Positions 56,110-64,000 of a DNA stretch of 64,000 bases are shown here, piece after piece. A program made the translations under genes and the position numbers. The stretch comes from Nectonema munidae. Lineage: Eukaryota > Nematomorpha > Nectonematoida > Nectonematidae. Position 1 is the stretch's first letter, and every line of letters starts with the position of its first letter. The stretch spans positions 62,001-126,000 of the forward strand of contig JAUIRK010001037.1 in the NCBI GenBank assembly GCA_030549495.1, in the 5' to 3' direction. The notes beneath the pieces were generated by a model. It did not search any database and was not told the origin of the DNA. It saw nothing but the letters and a program-made list of their open reading frames with translations.

Positions 56110-57994
56110 GTTTCCATTCCAGAAAAATCCAATTATTTGTCACCAAAAATACAAAATGAAATAGTTGCATCTTTAAAAAGTTTTGTTCTACAAAAAATAA
56201 TACTTGAAATCAATAACTCAACATATCTGTCATTGAAAGCTGATATAAGTGGAAAAGAAAGCCTGTCAATTGTAAAGAGTTTAATGGGGTTCTCATTTTC
56301 ATTGATTCCTTTTCTTTTGTGTAAGGTGTTGAGATTTTTGAAAGGAAAGACCGTAAAGGAAGCATTAATTAACATGGTCTATCTGAAAGAATGTGATGCA
56401 TCTTCTATCAGCACCGCAATTCTAGACATTCTTGATGAGTGTAAAATTCAAAAACACAAAATTATGAGTCAATGCTATGATGGCGCTTACGTGATGTCAG
56501 GTAATATTTTTCTACCAGTACTTATAGATGAAAAATGATTCTTAACAGTCAAGAAAAATGGTAGTCAAAGAAAAAATCAGTGAAGCACTTGAAAGATACA
56601 TTCCTTATATTCATTGTATAAACCATCAGCTTAACTTGGTTATCACTGCATCTTTCCGTCATATAAACCATATTGAATTTCTTTTATCATTAAAATGACC
56701 AGGCTTTACAAGTTCACGAAAAAGGTTAAAGTTAAAACTTTTTTCAATAAACAATTCAAAAAATTTTTTCGAACAAGATTTATGGTTGAAAAGTTTCTTA
56801 GTGTAATGAAGCCTGCTAATGACTACCTCCAAGTAAACTACATTTTCGAAGTTACATAAATAGTGCACTATACTAATTGATTTAGAAAGAAGATAATAAT
56901 ATCATTATTGGGATAAGTTTGGTAGAAGATTTGGTGAAAGTTTTGTTAGAATTCAAAGATGACGAAAACGAATTTGATTCATTAATCAAGAAAATGAGAT
57001 TTTATGTTGACAATTCCAGTTCCACAGATAATATTTTTGATATTTTCGATGATAACGCAGAAAAAATCAGAACATTTCGTATTCTCTACGATGAAGTCTA
57101 ACAAATGATTCTAGAATCTAGAGGAATTTGACAACAAGTTTGGTTTTCGACAAATGTTCACCCTTTTAATTGTTTTTTCAGGTTTAATGAAAAAAAACTG
57201 CACAATAATGAAAGCACTTTCATATTTATTGTAGGATTTTTGTAATATGAAAAACTGAAAACTTTTATATCCCATCTACAAAATATATCTCAGCAGATTT
57301 TTTCGGAACTTAAAGTTGGAAAATAATATATTAAAAAAAAGATACAGAAAGAATCTAACGTTATTGATGTTTTTGAAGTACTCGAACCAGTTAAAGAAGC
57401 ATTTTCTAACATATATAAACTATATGAAGGTATTTTAAAGCAATTTTATATTATATAAAATGACTCTTATTCTCTTTCAGGCCTTTTTACGGTAGGTTCG
57501 AGTACAGCAGTTTGTGAAAGAAGTTTTTCAACCTTGAACAGGATTATTTGTCTTAGAAAATCCATGACTCCGTCTAGAAGAAACAATTTAATATTTCTTT
57601 CTTTTATGAAAGAATCTACTAAAAAAATTGGCATAGAAAAATTCATAATTTTTTTTTTCAAATAAAAGAAGACTTACATTTTAAAGAAGTCATCAATTTC
57701 TTACTTTTTTGTTTTTCAAGTTAAAAACTTTTTGCAAATTATATAAATTTTAGAAAAAAAATTTCTCATTTGTTGTTAGTCAAACTTTTTCTTTTCAAGT
57801 AATGAAGATCTTATTTTTTTGGTGTTGTTAGTTTTTGTTGCCAAATAAATTCAGAAGCTGAAGAGGGAGGTAAGAATTACAACCGTTAAGGATTGGAATA
57901 AACTTAACTAATAAGTTTTTGCAATAATAAAACTTTTAAAATTAATTAGACTCCAACTTTACGCCCCTAGAAAAAATTTCTGGCTATGCCTCTG
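56110..57994 (+). mobile_element. hAT transposon, ZMYM1/TTF-type, 5'-degraded
   Basis: Open piece 56137-56538: LSPKIQNEIVASLKSFVLQK, DISGKESLSIVKSL and IMSQCYDGAYVMSGN (the QCYDGA-x-MSG block with a catalytic Asp). Next: YIPYIHCINHQLNLVITASF (about 56600-56650). The C-terminus at 57480-57660 reads VGSSTAVCERSFSTLNRIIC and LRKSMTPSRRNNLIFLSFMK, the hAT dimerisation region. The right end at 57994, inward, is CAGAGGCATAGCCAGAAATT; the flanking octamer is TATGGGCC. Internal deletions and at least four frame breaks. The right flank is piggyBac sequence. Confidence 0.78.
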
Positions 57995-58980
57995 TATGGG
58001 CCTCTCTTTTTTCTCCAATTTTTAAACATCTAGGAAAGAGCAGTTTAAATTCTATTTTGTCTTGTTTTTCCTAAAGCTATAAATCGTTTTAATTTTGGTT
58101 CTCTTAGGAAATAATAAGGGGTAAAAAGGGTGTTAGAACACTGTGTGCTTTTTAATGAAGGAATATCCTGCAAAATATTCAAAACAAGACGATCTTCTAA
58201 ACCTAAATCATATACTCCTAACCTTATTTCCCAATTTTTCTCTTTATATATTATAACTATCTTTAAAAATAGCACCAAGCTTTATACACACGTCCCACAC
58301 CTAATTGGCTTACATTTTTAAAACATTTAAAAAGAATTCCTACCAAAATATTCGATCATTCTCTCATCAATAGAGTAATTAAAACTAAATAACACAAATT
58401 GTGATGTTTTCATTAAAATAATTTAAGAGAGAAGTTATTTAAAAAAGCCTATCATTAATTAAATAAGAATTGTTACAAAAATAAATAAACGACTTTAACT
58501 GGTGAAACTTTTTATGTTCATATAGCTCATGCAATCAATGGACAATGAATATCGTGAGATTTAGAGCAAAACATTTTTCCTCTAGGGCGATTATTATATC
58601 CAGATAAAAACAAAATACACAAAAAGTTCTCTAACTCTTCTAGGTTTGTCATAAAATCCTCACAATTTTTATCTTCATTTGCATCCTTGTAGGACATTGC
58701 AGGGGTAAATTTAGAAAAATTTATCAAAAAAAAAATTTTTTAAAAAGAGTTCACCTTTTTTTTCTTTCATCTAATCAATCATCTTTGCTTTTTCGCCTTT
58801 TGTGATTATTTCTTCAAATTTAAAATCAAACCTTACATAGAAATTTTTTATCCTTTCATTTGACCAGAGTTCTTCTGAAACAAACATGGATCATGTGATA
58901 AAATCACAATGCTTCCATTACCACTTTTTGAACTTCTTATTGTGCCTTTTCAAGAGATAATACAATTTTACTCATTGATA
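57995..58980 (-). mobile_element. piggyBac-type transposase relic
   Basis: Minus-strand pieces. 58830-58740: WSNERIKNFYVRFDFKFEEI; 58727-58527: LEELENFLCILFLSGYNNRP and KSHDIHCPLIA, the first conserved block; 58278-58045: YDLGLEDRLVLNILQDIPSL and YYFLREPKLKRFIALGKTRQ, NRI, the block before the C-terminus; then FLDV and KLEKKE up to 57995. Compared with intact family members about 70 residues between the blocks, including the first catalytic Asp region, are missing. The reading is cut at 57994 by the ZMYM1-like hAT, which therefore inserted later. Confidence 0.7.
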
Positions 58981-59869
58981 CATATTTGGAAGACAAGTAA
59001 TAAAACTTTTCATACACTCAAAAGAAACTTTGAGATGCTTGAAGGTAAATGTAGAATAATTTTTGTTAAAAATGGTAGAGTGAAAATATTTTGATAAATC
59101 AATATAAATTAACCTTCATAAGTATTTGAATTTTTTTACACAAGTGTTTGTTGAAAAACCATCAAATAATAACTATATTCATATATCACATTAGATAAGC
59201 CACACAATAACTTGAAAACAAAATTTGTAATTCAACATTTGCCAAAACACCATGTTCCACAAAATAAAAATAAGAAAAATTTATACTGAAAAACCCAATG
59301 ATCCGAAATTGTATAAAGAAAATTTTTTAAGAAATAAAATAAGATATTGTTTTATTGTTATGCTTTTGCCAAACTATATTTTAATAACATAATCAAAAAT
59401 TAGAGCATAAAAAGTTTTTTGAATGTAAGTTTGGGCTTTTTGGAGTTTTAGTCATGAACAAAAATATATATCAAGTTAAATATATCTTTTTCTTTAGTTT
59501 GCAGAATTCTAAACTAAAGAAAATACACAAAGAACAACAAGCAAAATTAATGTAAATATTTTTGAACTTTGGCAAACCAGCATAAAAATTATTGATGTGC
59601 ATTAATGCATCATTATGTAAAAACGGGAAGCTGTACCGGAAGTGTCTCAAGAAAATGTAGTTTAGGATGCCTAAAAAAGTAATATTTTTAATGGTAGATT
59701 GTTTGAGGCAGGGGTGGAATGAGACATCAAATAAAATAATTCTAAATTTTCAACTGCTATAATTTTAAGCATATTTTATTTACTTTCGTTATTAGTCTTG
59801 TCTTATCAATATATTGATTATATTTTTATTCTTTTTTCGCAGAATAATTCAATATCGATAAAGAGATTT
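58981..59869. other. No gene recognised
   Basis: AT-rich with no supportable motif. Confidence 0.35.
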
Positions 59870-60720
59870 CAAACTTAAACAGCATTAACAGGAGGATGGT
59901 AGAAGATATTTGAGTACGAAGCGACATGAGAAAAAAACGCATGATTTACAAACTGGCACGGCCAGAACGCCTAAGATGGTTGCTGAAGTTCAGTAAATTA
60001 TATCGATAATGAAGTCACCAAATCGATGCCTGCCATTGCAAGGAAGAAAGCATAGGCGGGAAGTTAATTAGGCCAGTAGTGCGTGAGGATATCCACCACA
60101 AATGAGGAAAGCAAACTTTCACTGAAAGGCGATGCAAGAACAGCCATTCAAATACACAAAGAAGCTGTTCAACAAGTTGAAAGATGAAAGGCATACATGT
60201 TATCTTCTTGTCGGATCTTCTGCCAAGGCCCAAAGATAACCTCTCAGATCAAGAGGTGCCTCGCTACCTTATCCAAAGCGCTTCCAGAGGTAGACAGAGT
60301 CGTGTCGACCAATTTTTTCTCTCAAGCTGAACACTGATTACTACACGCGCGTTCTTGGCGAGGGTGTGAGCCCTGGATCAAGCAAGTAGATGCCAGCACG
60401 TCATATTAACTAAGGGAGTAAGATTTAGCGCCCTGCAATACCAGAGCAAAGAAACTAGCTTAGCTCTTCGCGGACCACGCCTGACATGCGGCCTCACCCG
60501 TCGCCTGTCACCAACCACTCGACTTCTTTGTTTGACGCAAGGTTGAACGAGACATCAATAGATCCAGGCGCAACATGAAGGACAGGCCTAAACCTAAACA
60601 TAGTGACCAAGACTTGTGGCAGGTTTCGACCCTCCTCGAGGCTGTCATTAAAGTCACAGGTGGCTTCATTCAGTGAAATCAACACAGAAATTGCTGGAGA
60701 AAAAGAGGCATAAATTTGAT
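59870..60720 (+). mobile_element. Tc1/mariner transposon relic
   Basis: Heavily broken and much richer in G+C than its surroundings. Frames give GTARTPKMVAEVQ (about 59957-59995), MKSPNRSM-like sequence, VVREDIHHK (about 60078-60102), YTKKLFNKLKDERH (60162-60195) and LNTDYYTRVLGEGVSP (60325-60375). This order (RTP-x-x, SPN-x-S-R-x-A, V-x-ED, K-LLN-LK, VN-D-Y-x-x-VL) is that of arthropod mariner-type transposases with HTH and DDE domains. The catalytic aspartates are not readable. The open frames on the other strand (60233-60015, 60685-60494) are antisense. Confidence 0.55.
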
Positions 60721-62147
60721 GAATAAATCTTTACAAATGAAAGTAGTGTGTTATTTTTTCGAAAATTAATTAATATGCACCTTGGGATTGTACCCTGCAT
60801 GCCCTGCTCAGCATCTTTTTAAAATGTTGAGTATGTGATGCTCTTGCTACAAATCTTCGTTTTCAACGAGTACTAATAGATTATATTTGACTACACACTT
60901 TGTTCAAATTTCTGTAATAAATGAAGAACTACTATTTCCTACATCAATCATATCTTTCTGGGGGTTTTCGATAATATCTTCTTCTACAGACTTCGTGTTT
61001 TATTACTTGAAACATTGAGTCCAACCATTTGGATTGAGCATTCTCAACAACTTTCATTTAAAGTGCTGGTGCTTTGATTTCAAATTATATAGCAGTATGC
61101 GTGAGGCAAAATTTTTTGACCAAATTCATACGTTCAGGATTCATGAAGAAACAAGAAAAATAATCGTTAATTTTTGCATTTAGACACTCAGTGGTCGATG
61201 AGTTATACAGAGAGGGTCTCTTTCTATTTGGTAATTAAAAACACATCAGTTTTGAAAAATTTAGATAAAGTACCAACCAAGGAATTAAAAAAACACTGCA
61301 AGGTGTAAGTAATATAAATCTTCAACTTTAAGAATGTGGTTTTCATAAAATAACTCGCAAGTATGTGAAGAATACAATCTTCTAACTATTCTTTTGAGAG
61401 AAGTGAATTCTTTGATTATCCACAATTAGCAATGCTACAAAGGATATTTAGCACAAATAAGGCCTTCGATACCTCAAAAAATTTTATTTCGATGAGTAGC
61501 CCGTTTCTGAGTTCTTTTATTTTGCCATTGACAGAAATAAGCTTTTTGATGAAAAGACCAGTAAGAATTCCATGCTAATTTCTGTCTAATTCGTTAACAG
61601 AATTCATACACAAATCAGGAGGTTCTATGTTAGAAGTATTTGAAAAACATATTAATTTACAATTAATAATAACTTATTGGTTTTCTTAAAATGAAGATTT
61701 TTCAAGTGTTTTCAAAATGTAAGAAAATGTTTTTATAAATTATGTGCCTCCTCATTCTTACATTAAATAGCGGAAAATTGGTAATTTATTAAATAATAAT
61801 CAGAGATTTCTTAGCCTGAATGCGAAGTACATATGGAGAATTTCATTTATAAAAATATTTTCTTACATTTTAAAAACACTTAATAAATATAAACCAAATA
61901 ATTATTAATTATCCAATGCAAAATGCATCCTTTAATTTTATATAATTTAATCAAAATAAATAGAAGTAAAACAGTTCACAGAATTATTACTGAAAAAAAA
62001 TAAATACAGTGGGAAATGCCTCCTAAATTCTAACCTTGCTAAGGTTACGTGTTAATATTTATATATATGTGTGTACCATAACGTAGTGAAATTTCAGGTT
62101 CAAATGTTAGTATACAACTTAAACCTTTTTTAAACGTCATCATTCGA
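60721..62147. other. About 1.4 kb with no secure gene
   Basis: A minus-strand coding-like stretch at about 61250-60960 (INDYFSCFF, MNPERMNLVKKFCLTHTA, NAQSKWLDSMFQVIKHEVCR in changing frames) suggests an old transposon protein, but I cannot name it. The rest is AT-rich. Confidence 0.3.
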
Positions 62148-62455
62148 GTTAAAAAGAGGAAAATAAGGCTTAAAAAATAGTTAATAGTAAGCGCATATCT
62201 TTTTGCTAATGATTGGCTTTGCATGGCCTCAATTATGAATAGAATATAAACAACCCATTTTGAAGTTTCATAACTACAATGAAAAGTTGTCTTGTAATTT
62301 TAACTTTATATGAAATATAGTTTTAATCGATATTCAATCTGAAGTAAGACGTAGAGTAACTATTTTTTAAAACTAATATTTATCAAAAAATGGATTGCAT
62401 ATTCAAATTCAGTATAAAATGTGCAACATTTTGATATATCACACGAATTAGACCT
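62148..62455 (-). repeat. Interspersed repeat R2, copy 2 (inverted)
   Basis: Inverse complement of 28430-28705, with a roughly 30-bp insertion near 62340-62370. Similarity stops at about 62150 and fades beyond 62455. Confidence 0.75.
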
Positions 62456-62591
62456 TTGAAATTCTGAGCACTACACACGATAATAACAACTTGGAAGGTA
62501 GAAAACACGTTGTAATGAAGTGTGATTTTAGCAACGCCCGACTCAAAAAGCTAGTAGAGATGACTGATGAGTTGAATAAAATTTGTATTGG

Positions 62592-62884
62592 TTATTTTTA
62601 TATCAAATTTATTGAATAAAACAGACAGATAATAAAAAGTAAAAAAAGAGAATGAAAAATCGCTTTTGCCTCCCTACATAAGCAAAAAACATTACTTGTT
62701 ATAAATTGGCATATAATGGAATATGACTTAAAATATTTTATTAATTCAAAACGAAAATTCTAAATTAATAACTTTTTTGGAGTGCTTTATTGCTTATATA
62801 GTCAAAATCGATTTTTCATTCTTCTATTTTTTACTTTCTATTTCCTGTTGTCTGTTTTATTCAACAAATTTGATATAAAAATAA
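62592..62884. mobile_element. Foldback element
   Basis: Left arm 62592-62668 starts TTATTTTTATATCAAATTTA, then TTGAATAAAACAGACAGATA. The right arm 62804-62884, read inverted, starts TTATTTTTATATCAAATTTG, then TTGAATAAAACAGACAAC. Both continue to ATGAAAAATCG. Arms are about 77 and 81 bp with about 135 bp between them. No coding capacity. Confidence 0.75.
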
Positions 62885-63635
62885 GCAAATGAAGCCTCCA
62901 ATTTGATAATTAATTAAATTTAATTTTTTATATTTAGATACTTATCGAAGAAATCAATGATGCCTCCTCAATTTTATATCATTTTCTAAATATACTTAAA
63001 GTAAAACGGCAACACCTATTAAACATCTATTATAAAAAACTCAAATTTAATAGACATTGGCCACTTAGCAATTTTAATTTCGATATGAGATAGCACCGGT
63101 CTGTGGTTTCTTCATCGCACATTGTTGGCATAAATATAAAGAATAGTCTTCGTTAGAAATATATATGGATATTTTATAGAAAGATACATAGCCAATTCAA
63201 CCCCACATTCGTGAAACTTCTTATGTTAGGTTGAAATACTTATTATCATCAGTGTAATAGGCATTATGGCTGGCATGTGCAGTTTTTCTTTTTCAGGTTG
63301 TTTATATTTTTGTTTTACATTATTATTGATAACCATTCTAAGTTTTGTGATTTTTCTATATTGACATATAAAGCAAGCAAAATCATCTGGAACCTCTAAA
63401 CTCCTTGTGTGTAAAATGTTCAAACATCATTCATTGATATCGTAATAAGGCATTCATCGTTAACAAAAGAAATGCTAAAAAGTGTTTACAAAAAAGAGAG
63501 CAGTTTTTTATTGTTTGAAGCGGTGGTGGCGCGTACATAGCCTTTTATAGTTTATTGATTTTTCTCAATTGATACAAACTAATCATTACAATTCGTGATC
63601 CGTGAATTTATTCCAACAGTATTTTGTTCGCTCAT
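62885..63635. other. No gene recognised
   Basis: AT-rich lead-in to the piggyBac fragment. No TTAA-bounded terminus could be identified with confidence. Confidence 0.35.
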
Positions 63636-63649
63636 TTTTTTTATTTTAC

Positions 63650-64000
63650 ACAATATAACTCTGAAGATAATAAAGAGTATACTACTGACTCCTATGAAAC
63701 TTCACGTTCAAGCGAGTTTTCTTCTTTGCATGCGATACCAATGATGATGACTCCATTTCGTCTTCTCATTCTTCTTCATGTAATGTTCGCACTTTTCAAT
63801 CAAAAGACAATACGCTTTGGACATCTGAATGTCCTTCATCAAGCAAAACTCTTTGTCGCAATCTCCTTCGTAAGTCTGGCGGTGCTACACCTTTCATAAG
63901 AAATCGCGTAAACAACAGTTTTGATGTCTTTATGGAAGTGCATGGACACATAAATTTAGATGAAATAATCAAACTTACCACAGAAGAGGCTAAAGGAAGA
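63650..64000 (+). mobile_element. piggyBac-type transposase, N-terminal part, cut by window end
   Basis: An acidic and serine-rich start (YNSEDNKEYTTDSYETSRSS, EFSS) in one frame changes after about 63740 to the next frame, NDDDSISSSHSSSCNVRTFQ, then TLWTSECPSSSKTLCRNLLR, KSGGATPFIRNRVNNSFDVF and MEVHGHINLDEIIKLTTEEA, open to the last base. PGBD-type proteins have a W-x-x-x-P block, an N(L/I)(L/M)R-x-x-G segment, then F-x-x-F and I(V/I)-x-x-T(N/T)-x-E(A/G). One frameshift is needed between the two parts. It is a different copy from the one at 58 kb. The catalytic domain lies outside the window. Confidence 0.6.

Noticed and set aside
60015-60685. Minus-strand open frames of 72 and 63 codons in GC-rich DNA
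   Set aside because: Antisense to the mariner relic; no motif.

Overview
The window is AT-rich (roughly 70 percent A+T by eye), intron-bearing animal DNA, probably from an arthropod. The mix of element families (ZBED5- and ZMYM1-like hAT, pogo/Tigger, MULE, piggyBac, Tc1/mariner, APE-type LINEs, and several repeat-gene families that I remember from copepod and other invertebrate genomes) fits a copepod such as a sea louse. The species is inference; nothing in the window proves it.

The best host gene is on the minus strand: an acyl-protein thioesterase (LYPLA/APT family) of which five coding exons can be read, at 27717-27748, 26678-26743, 24171-24212, 12169-12239 and about 1996-2171. Each junction joins in phase and carries family motifs (HGxGD, SWFD, GFSQGG). 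Its introns hold most of the transposons in the first 27 kb. Two possible terminal exons face each other at 49.77-49.99 kb (plus) and 50.40-50.49 kb (minus). I do not recognise them.

Layout. 0-1.4 kb: 3' part of a ZBED5-like hAT. 2.5-3.0 kb: decayed repeat-family gene. 3.9-9.6 kb: LINE A, split by a 36-bp tandem array and AT-rich DNA. 10.5-12.1 kb: second ZBED5-like hAT. 15.2-17.6 kb: DDE-like gene of unclear superfamily. 17.7-20.6 kb: zinc-finger transposase element with matching termini. 24.5-26.1 kb: pogo element. 27.3 kb: LINE tail. 28.9-31.1 kb: MULE with FLYWCH-like domain and short introns. 31.3-32.5 kb: shortened hAT. 34.9-36.7 kb: second DDE-like gene. 36.7-40.4 kb: LINE B. 40.7-41.5 kb: hAT. 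42.4-43.4 kb: Tigger. 43.7-44.8 kb: LINE C carrying a piggyBac-type MITE. 45.3-48.7 kb: transposase fragments and MITEs. 50.8-54.4 kb: two different satellites of about 150 bp. 56.1-58.0 kb: ZMYM1-like hAT abutting piggyBac (58.0-59.0 kb). 59.9-60.7 kb: mariner relic. 62-63 kb: repeat copy and foldback. 63.6 kb to the end: start of another piggyBac.

Nearly all coding potential is transposon-derived and most of it is broken. No LTR retroelement, rRNA, tRNA or CRISPR was seen. All family calls are by eye from motifs; no search was run.
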